A DNA stretch of 64,000 nt from Branchiostoma floridae (Eukaryota > Chordata > Leptocardii > Amphioxiformes > Branchiostomatidae), in assembly GCF_000003815.2 (NCBI RefSeq), contig NC_049982.1, forward strand, positions 30,300,702 through 30,364,701, written 5' to 3'. Of this stretch, positions 34,192 to 45,080 are shown one piece after another. The notes beneath the pieces were generated by a model. That model was not told the origin of the DNA. It searched no databases and saw nothing but the letters and a program-made list of their open reading frames with translations. Numbering within the stretch: the stretch's first letter is position 1; the number at the start of each line of letters is the position of its first letter. A program made the position numbers and the translations under genes.

Positions 34192-37100
34192 ATGGGCAAG
34201 CTGACGGTCGAGGCTAACGGAAAGACAAGCCCAGAGGACCCTCCTCGCTATCCTTTGGAGCCACTCCCAACTAAGCCTGGTCTCCAGACTAGCATGGTGG
34301 TACCAGAGGCGGTGCCTGGGCACCCACCGGTCAGTACTACGGATTTAAAATTCTTGGATCAAGCTTTGACAGTGGAGTAACAGCTAGTACCCTTGTCCTG
34401 TTGGTATTTTTGGCCAATTTAACCTCCCAGAGCTGATGACTTCATCAGGTAAGTAAAACTTGACCTGCTCTGTGCTGCTGCTGCAGATTTACTCCCCGTT
34501 TCGATGGGCTTTGCAGTGGTATACAACTTGTACATGATAAATACCCCAAATTCATAACAATACAGCTCAGCATGACAAGGGTTAAATATATCCATCCCGT
34601 ATATGAACGAGCTCAGCAGGACAAGGATTAATAGAGTCTTTATGCACTTCGTGAAACGAAGTGTTTGTAGTCAGTGCTGTTTTGATGTCAGGGGGTCGTT
34701 TGTCAGCCTGATAACTGGGGAACGCGTGGATGGATGGTTTTGATATTTGGTATGTGGGTAGGATTAGACATGACGAAGGAATGGCAGGAATAGCGTTACG
34801 GCAGGGCGCTCTAGCGGCGTGTTATGGTACTGCAGCGGAACTTCCGGTTTTGCTATTTTTTGTTTGGGACTTGTTTGGGTGATGATTTTTAAGTGATAGG
34901 TAGCTATGTAAAAGCATAAAAAGGTGTGTAAGTTTTGGCCACCTAGGGGTTTCGCAGGGGCGGTGAAAGTAATTCTTGTTTTAGGTTTTGAGAAGGAATA
35001 ATGAGAGAAGGGGTTGATGGATGTTAATGACTGTAGGTATGCAGATAGCTTACGTAATGATGTACATACTTGTATGCTTGTTATGCAAATTAGCTGGTAA
35101 TTGGCATAATACAATAGGTATGTGTAGAAACCCTCAAAACTCTGTGTCTGTGAACAGTCCAGCTCCTTCACGCCAACACAAATTGATCTGTTATTTGGTA
35201 TGCATCTGCATCTGCATAGGATACCCCCAAATGACCCCGCGAGGGGCAAAAGTAGGGGGGGGGGAGCTGAGGCTCCCGGGTTAGGGCGGGCAGGCCGCCT
35301 GCCTGGCACGGAAGTGCTCAACGTTGGGAGCGCTTACAACCGTGCCAGGCAGGGCATTCCACTCGGGAATTGTGCGTGGGAAAAAAGAATGTTTGTAGAT
35401 ATCGGTGCGTGCAAATATGTGTTGATATTTGAAGTCGTGACTACCCCGGGTGCGCCCTTGGGCAGGCTTCAGAATATTGCTGGCGTCTATGTTAATATTA
35501 TTGTTGACTACTTTATAGAAAAAGGTGAGGCGGGCGTTCCTCCTCCTTTCGGAGAGAGGGCGCCACTGCAGGTCTGAAAGCATTTGTGTCACGCTGCTAG
35601 TCTGCCGGTAGTCATTTAGGGTCACTCGGGCTGCCCTGCGCTGGACGGCCTCCACCGCCTGTATCCCTTTGTTGGTGTACGGGTCCCAGACGATGGCACT
35701 ATATTCCAAGTGAGGCCGTACCAGCGCTTTGTAACAAGTGGCCTTGACCCTAGATGGACAATGGGTCAAGTTGCGCCGAATGACTCCTAGGACCTTACCA
35801 GCTTTGCTAGTGGCGTGGTTGATATGGGTGTCCCACCGCAAATCGTCGGACAGTTGTACTCCAAGATAGGGGTGGGACTTAACACCGGTAAGGGCTTCTC
35901 CACAGAGGGAGTACTGAGTTATGATGGGGTGCTTTTTACGGGTGATATGGAGGATGTGACATTTAGAGGGGTTGAACGACATGAGCCAACGATTTTGCCA
36001 TTCTGTTAGCGCATCGAGGTCAGACTGCAGCCCTTGTGCGTCAGAAGTCTTGCTGATAGTTCGATGAATCAAGCAATCGTCAGCAAACAGTCGAACATGT
36101 GAGTCTACGGAATCGGATAGGTCATTAATGTAGAGCAGGAATAGCAGAGGGCCTAACACAGTACCCTGCGGAACTCCAGAGGTGACCTTGACAGCTTTAG
36201 ATGTTCCACCGTCAAAGACAACCCTCTGGGTTCTCTCCGTAAGGAAGGCCCTAAGCCAAGACTGAAGGAGGCCAGAAATACCATAGTGCTCGAGCTTGCT
36301 CAGCAGACGTTCGTGTGGCACAGTATCGAATGCTTTGCTAAAGTCAAGCACCGCGGCATCGACCTGTTTGTTCTGGTCCATGTTCTTGGCCAGGTCTTGG
36401 AGGGTAAGCACCAGCTGGCTCTCGCAGGACAGACCCTTCCTGAAGCCGTGTTGCGCAGGGGACAGAATGCCATGAGCGTCTAGATGTTTCATCATGTGGC
36501 TGTGCACGATGTGTTCGAGCACTTTACCACAGACCGATGTCAGAGACACCGGCCTATAGTTTGATGGCAAGGTTCTGTCCCCCTTTTTGAAGATTGGAGC
36601 GATGTTAGCTGTTCTCCAATCTTCAGGAACATCTCCCGTGGATATTGACTGGGAGAATATGACCTGTAATATTGGCGCAATTTGTTCGGCTACGGTCTTC
36701 AGGAGGCGAGGTGGTAATCCGTCTGGTCCTGTGGCCTTGCTGGGGTTAAGACAGGAGAGCGGTTTGGCTACCCCCTCCACTGTGATGTTAAGGGAGGGGA
36801 TAGTTGGAGCTTTGGGTTCGCCAAGGGTAGGAACGGTGGTCTTATCCTCCCTGGTAAACACTGACTCAAACTGGGCCCCCAGTGCATCAGCCTTTTCTTT
36901 GGGGTCAGATGTTAGCACCCCCTGATGTCTTAGGGCGGACGCACCAGTAGAGTCTTGTCTGATGGATTTGACATAGCTCCAAAAGGCCTTGGGATTATCC
37001 TCGATGTTGCGGATAGCTGTTGAGAAGGAGAAGAAACGTACGAGGCGCTTTTGACGGTTTTGTAGGGGATGTTTGTACTTGAAAAATGGTGTTTGGTGTG

Positions 37101-40100
37101 CTAAGTGTGGCGATTACGCAATAGTGGTTTATATTAAGGAGTTACGTCATTCTGCGTGGGTTGGAGTTTTGCATGGCCCCGTCCCCACAGGAAGTGACCC
37201 CAAAGGTCATAGTTGCGCAATAGAGGACAGCACGACTTATATATACCAGACGATTACAAGACAATGATACTATAGGGACAGTACATTATACATGATGGGG
37301 TGTAAACGTTTCCTATAAGATTTGATAATCTGTAGATTAAGGGCAATGAATAAGGGCAATGGTGATATTGTTTACAGGGGTCTATATTATACGTTTTAAA
37401 AGGGTTGTACATGTAACAGTTACTACCGGTACAATACATTGTTGAACAAAGCAGGGTTTGTTTTTCACAGTAAGGCCACAGCAAGTAAATTTTATGGATG
37501 ACATCCTCCGCAGACTGCAAAAATAATGAGGTAGGGCGAAAAAAAAACAAGACGGGTAAAAAAACAAGATGGCAAATTTTCAAAATAGACACCATAAACG
37601 TTGTAACAAAAATTGAAGTGACAACATATGGCATCACAACCAACAAGGCATTCATTCCTGTATTTAAGAAGTGCACTAGTGTAGTAAAAGTGACACCAGT
37701 GTGGTAGACTGGTACTCACTAACCATGTTGGCAACTACACTCATGACTTCCATATTGGTGCCACTCTTACAACTATCCAGTAAGTTTCACTTCTGCAACT
37801 GCAGTCAATGCTACCCATCTAGTGTCAATTCTATATACAATTATTTGGTTACAAGTACTTACAACACAACCCATTTACCCATTTTAATCTATCTGACCAT
37901 CCCTAAAGAAGAAAAAAAATCTTGTTTTTTTTTTTCTGAAATCAGGCGAAAATTAATGAGCGCGCGGATGTCATCCATAAGATTTACTTGCTGTGGCCTA
38001 ACTTGTAGTCATTGATGAGAGTGTTTATAGGGATTGTACATTAGACATATGGGATACACAATGTAGTGGACTGCATGTTATATCATCATTGTTGCAACCA
38101 TTGATACATTTGCTTCCGGTGGTGGATTTGTTATCCTACCTGCTGAAATCGGACAATGTTGGATAAGCATTTGGTCTCTCTTCCAAGGAAGAAATTATGC
38201 ATCCTGTATGTTATCCCGGACAGAAAAGGTGTCGCAAGGCGTATAGTCCTATTGACTGACAAACCCCGTGCGGGCGGATAAAGCGTTCCCTCCACGGCAG
38301 GACTTGGGCCAGCTGGACTGAATTCACCGGGCGACGCGCGGCTTGTCATGGTCGTCAGTAGGGCTCCCATAACCTGGCTAAATGGTTGGAAATTAACCAC
38401 TCTACCCGGAAAAGTCAATACTTGGACAAATACATGCGATGTACATCTCAAAGTTGAAATTTTATCAACTCACCATTTGGTTTTTATGTCCATTTGCAAC
38501 GTGTTGGTGAACTTTATCTAGAATTTGTCAAAGTTATGAGACCTCTGAACATTCCTATGTCCAAAGAAATCCGCTGAAAATTCAAAAATTGGCTTTCCTT
38601 GCGGTAAATTTTTCCCTTCTAAGATTGTCGCCTCTCCTGATCATATGTAAGGGACACGGGATCATCTAAAAAGTTCCATGAGTTGCAAGGCGCAAGCCCA
38701 TATATATCATTTGTACTTTCATGTCTGGATTTCCCAGCGATTAATTAAAGGTGGGTCACAAGTGCCAAGTAGCATAATCCCGCCATTTGTACTGATATGT
38801 GGCGAGAACGTTTGGGCAAGAGACACGTGGTCATGTCAGAATTTCAATAAGTACCAAGTCGCAAGCCCAAAATGGAAGTTATACGCTTATGTCTTGTTTT
38901 CCCAGCGATGTAATGTAGAGTATATAGGCCACAAGTGGTAATTAACATAAGCGCGTCATTTGTACTGATATGTCGCGAGACGTTTAGGTGAGAGACACGC
39001 ACGGGGTCATGTCAAAAGTTCCATGAGTCACAAGTCGCAAGCCCAGATGGATAGTTATACTTTGATGTCTTGATTTCTCTGCAATTTAATCTAGGGTAGG
39101 TCGCAAGTGCTAGTTAGCAGATTCATGTCAGTTGTACCGATAGGTTATTTAAACGATTGGGTAAGAGACAAGGGGTCATCTGAAAAGTTCCATGAGTTCC
39201 AAGTCGCAAGCCCAAAATGGAAGTTATACTTCTATGTACCTGAGGAGGAGCATTCCGTGACGACACCAGCCATCACATTTTGAAGGTGTTCGCTGGGGAT
39301 GTGAAGATCATTTATGTGGACCTCACCAATGACGGCGTTGATGTGGTCAACGTTATTGTTTTATGTGTTATCTTATTGATATTTTGATGCAACCGTCGAT
39401 TTTAGCCCAGTCCATATAAGTCTTTATCTTTAAAAGACCATGAAAGGTATTTTCTTTGTCCATGGAAATGAATGGACAGGGACAGTTTGTGTCATGTGCA
39501 CAGACAAGAAAGGATGGATGATAGAATACTTTTAAAATGCAGCATACTGCCTAAATCCTTTTTTTTTCGGCGCACCTCACCAAACACATCAAAATCCACG
39601 TATAATTCCAACAACATAAACACTGTTAAGCTAGCCAATGACACGTCTACAAATAAACCCAGCACCACCGCACCATCACCCATTTCACGAAGGTTGAGTT
39701 CTGCGAACGCTTGTTTTTGTTGTTTCACATCTTCTTTCTTGACATTGGATTTGACTTTGGCATTCTATGACATTAATACCCGTTTCCCGATATTTTTTGC
39801 CATCTACATCATGTACGTATCGTACTGCGGCTCATTCTGCAACTGTGTGCTTTGTACGATTGGCAGTATGGTTAAAAACGTCTTTTTTCGCATTTTGCGG
39901 CTTTTGAATCTTGGAATGAACGGACCTGTTCAAGCTATGCAATACATTTGTAGACCTGTTAAAAGGTCTGTAAGTAGCTGAGTTAGTGCAGGGGAATGTA
40001 AACCATGGCTCCTGGTTTGACCCGGGTTCGAGTCTGAGGAGGGAGTTTTTTTTTTAACCGTCTTTTTTTAACATCCATTTAATATAAACAATTAAAATTA

Positions 40101-43100
40101 TACTTTTGTCTTGCGACCAGAACATCAACACCCGCCTTTGGAACTTTCTGTTCTGCATTTGCACGCTGTTGGAATGTTGGAATGAACAGGATATCACCCT
40201 GGTTACCGTCTGTGTGGTGCTGGTGGCGCTGGTCATCCTCGGCGTCAAGCTGGCCAAGAAATGTAAGATGGCTAGGAAACATGGATGCAGTGACAGTGGA
40301 GAGGAAGGGCGCATGGTAAGTAAATATCTAATCTTAATGCTTTCCCCGACAGGGAAAACTTATTGTTGCTGGTGTGTTCTTCTTCTTCTTCTTCTTCTGT
40401 CATGAACAAATCAGAGCTTAGAACTGCCGTGAACCAATCAGAGCTTAGAACTGCAACAGCACATTATTCATCAGCTGTATAAATATGAACAATTACAGGT
40501 TTGCGATAGCAAAACCTTTATTCGGTATTTTTTTCTACTCGCACACAATACTGTGGGACGACCCTGATGGTACAGTATTGTGTGCGAGTAGCTTGACAAA
40601 AGGCTACGGGGAAAACATTCTGCATTTTCGTGAAAACATTGCCTTTCTAGTTCACAGTTAGTTTCAACAAGCATGTAAAAAATATATCTTGAAGTTTTAG
40701 ACATGTTTTAAATCTAAAACGAAAATAGATAGCTTTTTGCTGCTAAGCGCAGTAAATCTTTAAGACCGATTCTTTAATTGCAGAAAAAAGAGCAGATACA
40801 GATCATGTTTACGATGAATACAGATACACGAAATACATAACGCTCGCCAAATTGCCAGTATATGTTAACCGTCTGTACAGCGTTAGATTTAAGAGATTTA
40901 CTTTTCTTTAATACGTGTCCAAGCGTTTAACTATTGACATGTTACCTACAGTGCACATCGCTGCGCATGCGTACTTAAAACCACGAATCCCTTTGCCAAA
41001 AAGCAGTTACACCAGCAACTGGATATGATTTTCGAAACGGTCAGACATTTCAGATAGCATCCACTATCTTCCGTCAGTGACAGTGACACTGAAGTGATCT
41101 GGAAGAAACTGGTCTTTTATACCCTAACTATGAATGAACTAACCTGTTCTTACAGATCACTTTAGTGTCACTGACGCATATCTTATTACCTGGATGTCTA
41201 ATCTTCATCGGCACGAACCTCCTTATTTTTTTTAAAATAGGAGGATGGTGACTGCGAAGAGATGACGGTCGAGGCTAACGGAAAGACAAGCCCAGAGGAC
41301 CCTCCTCCCTATCCTTTGGAGCCACTCCCAACTAAGCCTGGTCTCCAGACTAACATGGTGGTACCAGAGGCAGAGCCTGGGCACCCACCGGTCAGTACTA
41401 CGGATTTAAAATTCTTGGATCAAGCTTTGACAGTGGAGTAACAGCTAGTACCCTTGTCCTGTTGGTATTTTTGGCCAATTTAACCTCCCAGAGCTGATGG
41501 CTTCATCAGGTAAGTAAAACTTGACCTGCTCTGTGCTGCTGCTGCAGATTTACTCCTCCTTTCGATGGGCTTTGCAGTGGTATACAACTTGTACATGATA
41601 AATACCCCAAACTCATAACAATACAGCTCAGCATAACAATATATATATCCATCCCGTATATAAACGAGCTCAGCAGGACAAGCATTAATAGAGTACTAGT
41701 ATTTATTTTTGTTGTTTCACATCTTCTTTCTTGACATTGGATTTGACTTTGGCATTCTATGACATTAATACCCGTTTCCCGTCATCTACAACATGTACGT
41801 ATCGTACTGCGGCTCATTCTGCAACTGTGTGCTTTGTACGATTGGCAGTATGGTTGAAAACGTCTTTTTTTGCATTTTGCGGCTTGTGAATCTTGGAGTG
41901 AACGGACCTGTTCAAGCTATGCAATACATTTGTAGACCTGTTAAAAGGTCTGTAAGTAGCTGAGTTAGTGCAGGGGAATGTAAACCATGGCTCCTGGTTT
42001 GACGCGGGTTCGAGTCTGAGGAGGGAGTATTTTTTTCAACTGTCTTTTTTTAACATCCATTTAATATAAACAATACTTTTGTCTTGCGACCAGAACATCA
42101 TCACCCGTCTTTGGGACTATCCGTTCTGCATTTTCCCGCTGTTGGAATGTTGGAATGAACGGAATATCGCCCTGGTTACCGTCTATGTGGTGCTGGTGGT
42201 GGCGCTGGTCATCCTCGGCGTCAAGCTGGCCATGAAACATAAGATGGCTGGGAAACATGGCTGTATTGACAGTGGAGAGGAAGGAAACATGGTAAGCAAA
42301 TTTTTATCTTTATGCTTTTCCCTACAGGGAAACATGTTGTTTTTGCTGGTGTGTTATTCGTCTTCTTTCTCATTCTCATTCTTCTTCTTATCTATCTTTA
42401 TTCTTTCCCCGAAAGGGAAAACATCTTGTTTTTGCTGGTGTATTCTTCTTCTGCTTCTTCTGTAATAAACCAATCAGAGCTGAGAACTGCTGGGCACCAA
42501 TCAGAGTGTAGAACTGTAACAACATATTAGCTGTATAAATATGAACATTTACAGCTTTGCGATAGCAAAAATCTGTATTTGATTTGTTTTGTTTTCTACT
42601 CGCATACAATACTATATGGCAAGCCTAATGGTACAGTATTGTGTTTGAGTAGCTTGCCAAAAGGCTACGGGTAAAACATTCCGCATTTTCGCGAAAATGT
42701 TGCCTTTCTAGAATACATTTAGTTCAACAAGCACGTGATGAGGAAATCATCTTTAGGTTTTAGACTGGAAGTTGAACGGCAATTTCCAATACAAAAGTAA
42801 CTTACGACTTGACCTACCAACTTCAGTCTTTGTCAAGGAATGAGCAATCTAAGGTGAGAAGTGGATCATTAGTTCACGGTGGTCAAATACGGGCTCAAAA
42901 CCTCCCATGTCTAGCCGAATTCGAACCTTCTTCCATGATGTTCCATCTGACGTAATTCGAACCGAACCCGTGTTCTATTTAGGTCATCTGCGGTCATTGC
43001 AGGTAAAACCGTGCTTTCTGGCATTTTCCCCCCAACTAACTTGAATCAGGCGAAAAAGATAGTTTTTAACCAATATAAACAATTTTCTGTACAGTACATC

Positions 43101-44890
43101 CATGCTATCACTTTGTTTGGGACCTGTGATATTTAACGAAGCTACTGACGTTTGTGTTGGTGACCTTGGATATTATAAGTGTTGTTTACACCGGTATCAA
43201 TTACACCCTCCCGCTCTCCGTGCGGCATGACATGCGTGTAAACATCGTTTAAGATCTCCACCAAGAAGAGTCCAACTTAACTCATTGACGGCTCAAAATG
43301 ACCGCAACGGTTTTCCCGAGATTTCTGTTTTTGGGATTTTTAAAAAATGCCTTAGATTTTGAATTATTGGTAATTAAGTGCGAAAAATGCCATATTTACT
43401 CATATTTTTGACTGTAACTTTGCTTTAAATCAAAAATTAAAAAATCCCAAAAACAGAAAGTTTTATTTGCCTCTCAGATGATGAAAAATATAAAAATCGA
43501 GAATTTGCCATGGCACTTGCGGCCCATCTTATCAAGAGTATGGTCATATTGAAGGCCTTCCTTGAAACAGAAAATAATCGTCTTTGGAAGCAAAATCGAA
43601 ACAAAACAACTATCTCAATTCAAACGGGAAGATTGAAACTATCTAAAATTGCGAATTTAATGTTATTTTGAATACATTTTCCTTGTCATAACATTCTGTT
43701 TATTTTGAAATGTTTTACGGTTAGCAAATAGTAGGCCTCTTGTAACCCGATACTCTGTCGAACTCGCATAGCAACGGGAAAGAATACCCTAGCAACCGAC
43801 CGCCGTGGTTCCAGAAAGTTTATGGCGCCCCTCGTCTCTGTTAGGGCGGGTTCCTTAAGTTAATTGCAGAAAAAGCAAATGTTATTTATCGTTGAAGAGG
43901 TTCATCAGTCACGTATGTTTAAGTTACTATCAATTTTCTTCGAACAATGACTGTTTATTAATTAGGTAGAGAACGTACCTCCAAATTTTCGATGTCTGTC
44001 AGTACATCTTGGACGCGGAGAATGGTCTAGTCTCAATCTCGTGAGAGAATACGAGACAAGACCAGGCTTGATTAGATCATCTGCCCCCTCCCCCCGCCTC
44101 CTTGCGGAGAAGAGGTAGGTAGGACTTGGGAAGCTCCCAACCCTCGTTACGGTTAAGTTTTGCTCCCTCCAGCTGGATGTGGATAGCCTCCTTGATCTTT
44201 CTGTGGGCCTTGCGTGCCTCAAGGTCAATGATTTCAATATTGTCCGAGATTGGCTTGGTAGTAACTAAGTGACGTGACTGCAGGTGGTGTTGGCTTAACG
44301 CGGATTTACTATCCAGACGGTCTAAGGACTTTTGGTGTTCCATGGTCCGTTCCCCCAAAGACCTTTCCGTTTCACCTACGTACACCTCACCACACTCCTC
44401 ACACGCAACTTTGCAGATAACTCCACATTTTTCACTAGGCAGTAAGGGGTCTTTTGGTCTCATTAAGGCATTCCGCAGAGTGTAGCCTGGTTTAGAGTAA
44501 AGGCAAACATTGAGTTTAGCGAACGCGCGTAAATGTTATTTACAATGAAGAATGATACAAAGATTCACCAAACACATAACGTTAGCCAAATTGCCAGTAC
44601 AGTACATGCTAGACGTTTAAAGATGTTAAATATTTTTCAAACGTGTTTTGTTAATGTCACAGGGGCTTTCACTATTGGCATGTTACCCATAGTGCACTTC
44701 GATGCACATGCGTTCGATGCACATGCGTACTTAAAACCACGAAATTTCTTATTTGTTATGATAGGGGGATGACGACTGTGAAGAGATGGAGGACATGGAT
44801 GAGATGGGCGACGAGGGACCGCAGTCCGATGAGCAAGACGGAGATCGCGTCAACAAACGCTGGTGTGTAGACCTATCTGCATGCCCTTGA
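34192..44890 (+). CDS. Compound array locus: exon 1, variant exon 2, fused exon 3/1, variant exon 2, exon 3
   Basis: Five family exons lie in order with every junction at phase 0: exon 1 at 34192-34329 (46 codons; PPRY still fits PPxY), variant exon 2 at 40121-40315 (65 codons), fused exon at 41241-41390 (50 codons), variant exon 2 at 42094-42291 (66 codons), exon 3 at 44765-44890 (41 codons plus stop; GDDDCEEM... ending VNKRWCVDLSACP). Spliced straight through, this gives 268 residues with two helices, two PPxY motifs and one acidic tail plus a partial one. It could instead be two broken genes, because no second promoter block is visible before 41241. The first intron carries about 5 kb of inserted repeats. 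The 3' end runs into the N gap. Transcript evidence would decide. Confidence 0.5.
35203..37085 (-). mobile_element. 5'-truncated non-LTR retrotransposon
   Basis: Contains the RT frame at 35281-36918. Its open frame extends upstream to about 37080 (FSFSTAIRNIEDNPKAFWSY), typical of the segment just before the RT domain. The 3' end has short hexamer repeats (ATGCAG on this strand, 35203-35218), the kind of tail seen in CR1/Jockey-like elements. The endonuclease domain is missing, as expected for 5' truncation. Confidence 0.75.
35281..36918 (-). CDS. Reverse transcriptase of a Jockey/CR1-type non-LTR retrotransposon (partial)
   Basis: 545 residues without an internal stop. It copies element RNA at the target site (target-primed reverse transcription). 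Visible RT blocks in order: NPSKATGPDGLPPRLLK, FKKGDRTLPSNYRPVSL, HGFRKGLSCESQL, VLDFSKAFDTVPHERLL, SGVPQGTVLGPLLFLLYIND, and the catalytic FADD in RLFADDCLIH. A C-terminal domain follows with ALVRPHLEYSAIVWDPYTN, VQRRAARV and HSFFPRTIPEWNALP. The Asp residues of DFSKAFD and FADD are present, so the polymerase part could be functional, but the upstream endonuclease is absent. It inserted antisense in an intron of the compound locus. The fully open frame suggests a fairly recent insertion. Confidence 0.9.
   Translation of the reverse strand: MLTSDPKEKADALGAQFESVFTREDKTTVPTLGEPKAPTIPSLNITVEGVAKPLSCLNPSKATGPDGLPPRLLKTVAEQIAPILQVIFSQSISTGDVPEDWRTANIAPIFKKGDRTLPSNYRPVSLTSVCGKVLEHIVHSHMMKHLDAHGILSPAQHGFRKGLSCESQLVLTLQDLAKNMDQNKQVDAAVLDFSKAFDTVPHERLLSKLEHYGISGLLQSWLRAFLTERTQRVVFDGGTSKAVKVTSGVPQGTVLGPLLFLLYINDLSDSVDSHVRLFADDCLIHRTISKTSDAQGLQSDLDALTEWQNRWLMSFNPSKCHILHITRKKHPIITQYSLCGEALTGVKSHPYLGVQLSDDLRWDTHINHATSKAGKVLGVIRRNLTHCPSRVKATCYKALVRPHLEYSAIVWDPYTNKGIQAVEAVQRRAARVTLNDYRQTSSVTQMLSDLQWRPLSERRRNARLTFFYKVVNNNINIDASNILKPAQGRTRGSHDFKYQHIFARTDIYKHSFFPRTIPEWNALPGTVVSAPNVEHFRARQAACPP
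37473..37999. mobile_element. 527-bp inverted-repeat element (AGGCCACAGCAAGTAAAT ends)
   Basis: Left AGGCCACAGCAAGTAAATTT then ATGGATGACATCC; right the inverse with a single difference over 34 bp. TA flanks the ends. The interior includes AAACAAGACGGGTAAAAAAA. Single ends with GATGTCATCCAT also occur before exon 2 in copies 1, 5 and 6 (for example 20811) and at 12510, 16573, 26298 and 54285, so it is a common family here. Confidence 0.75.
38640..39240. repeat. Tandem repeat, about 172 bp x 3.4
   Basis: Units begin near 38672, 38842, 39017 and 39186 with GTTCCATGAGTTNCAAG-CGCAAGCCCA, followed by TGGAAGTTATACTT(C/T)TATGTC, CCCAGCGAT, GGTCGCAAGTG and ATTTGTACTGATATGT. It is diverged between units. 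Confidence 0.75.
39965..40045 (+). repeat. tRNA-like SINE head, first copy
   Basis: GTAGCTGAGTTAGTGCAGGGG (A-box-like) and CCGGGTTCGAGTCTGAGGAG (B-box-like) with a T-rich stretch after. Duplicated at about 41950-42030 together with its surroundings. It does not fold as an intact tRNA gene. Confidence 0.5.
40121..40315 (+). CDS. Variant exon 2, first copy (part of the compound locus)
   Basis: From LVTVCVVLVALVILG onward it matches normal exon 2 (one Val fewer; CKMARKHGCSDSGEEGRM end; donor GTAAGT). The usual ARPRRCPKKCGTI start is replaced by a longer, hydrophobic NINTRLWNFLFCICTLLECW followed by NEQDI. The acceptor would be TGCGACCAG just before 40121, which keeps phase 0. The basic residues and the CxxxC pair before the helix are gone. 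Confidence 0.55.
40995..41225. repeat. Repeat insert in the intron before the fused exon
   Basis: Interrupts the conserved CCACGAA..CCTCCTTATTTT stretch that precedes exon 3 in other copies. It contains GATCACTTTAGTGTCACTGA and an inverse counterpart near 41085. Family not recognised. Confidence 0.4.
41241..41390 (+). CDS. Fused exon: start of exon 3 joined to exon 1
   Basis: The first eight codons (EDGDCEEM) are exon 3, including its acceptor context (…AAAATAG). The remaining 42 (TVEANGKTSPEDPPPYPLEP... ending EPGHPP) are exon 1 from its fifth codon, with the normal GTCAGT donor. The join is in frame. It retains PPPY and loses MGKL, so it has no initiator unless Met8 is used. Confidence 0.7.
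41950..42030 (+). repeat. tRNA-like SINE head, second copy
   Basis: Same sequence as 39965-40045 with few changes, in the duplicated segment upstream of the second variant exon 2. Confidence 0.5.
42094..42291 (+). CDS. Variant exon 2, second copy (part of the compound locus)
   Basis: 66 codons: NIITRLWDYPFCIFPLLECW and NERNI, then ALVTVYVVLVVALVILG, KLAMKHKMAGKHGCIDSGEE and a GTAAGC donor. It is a duplicate of 40121-40315 with its upstream intron. Confidence 0.55.
42860..43900. other. Inserted non-coding sequence in the last intron of the compound locus
   Basis: Sequence between GAGAAGTGGATCATTAGTT (about 42855) and CCAGAAAGTTTATGGCGCCC (about 43811), which are adjacent in other copies (for example 62596-62628). 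About 950 bp are therefore inserted here. It contains an imperfect inverted pair around AAAATCCCAAAAACAG and no recognised gene. Confidence 0.5.
43921..44523 (-). pseudogene. Penelope-like element remnant with GIY-YIG endonuclease domain
   Basis: The frame from about 44523 to the stop at 44077 reads KLNVCLYSKPGYTLRNALMR, then CGVICKVACEECGEVYVGET (a GIY-YIG core), SLGERTMEHQKSL, HHLQSRHLV and EAIHIQLEGAKLNRNEGWEL. This is the usual end of Penelope-like retroelement proteins. The RT domain is absent. The 150 bp after the stop match the inverted-repeat element at 25433-25614, and may be the 3' UTR of such elements. Confidence 0.75.
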
Positions 44891-45080
44891 ATAGTTACCT
44901 CCATGAAAATAGATGTATTGTTTTTGATGTGTCTCCGTGTGTGTTTGTCTTTTCGGATACTTGTGGTCAGCATAACTTAACAACATTTGGCTGGATTGTA
45001 ATGATAATTAGCATGTGGGAAGGTATGAGGAAGATAAATGTTTAGGTTAATTATGAGCCTCCTGGCGGTTTTCCTGAATG

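Larger units (their letters stand above)
34645..39710. other. About 5 kb of inserted repeats in the first intron of the compound locus
   Basis: The intron after 34329 and the one after 41390 are near-identical (starting CAGCTAGTACCCTTGTCCTG) until AATAGAGT. There this copy goes into foreign sequence, while the other continues within a few bases to TTTTTGTTGTTTCACATCTT (about 41706), which is found here only at about 39716. The later copy is therefore the empty site. The insert contains the RT element, the inverted-repeat element at 37473 and the tandem repeat at 38640. Confidence 0.65.

Noticed and set aside
35815-36925. Plus-strand frames within the retrotransposon
   Set aside because: Shadows of the minus-strand reverse transcriptase, which carries all the RT motifs.
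39472-39981. 169-residue open frame in the inserted intron block
   Set aside because: No domain, no splice or start context, and its 3' part overlaps the duplicated intron sequence also present before 42094.
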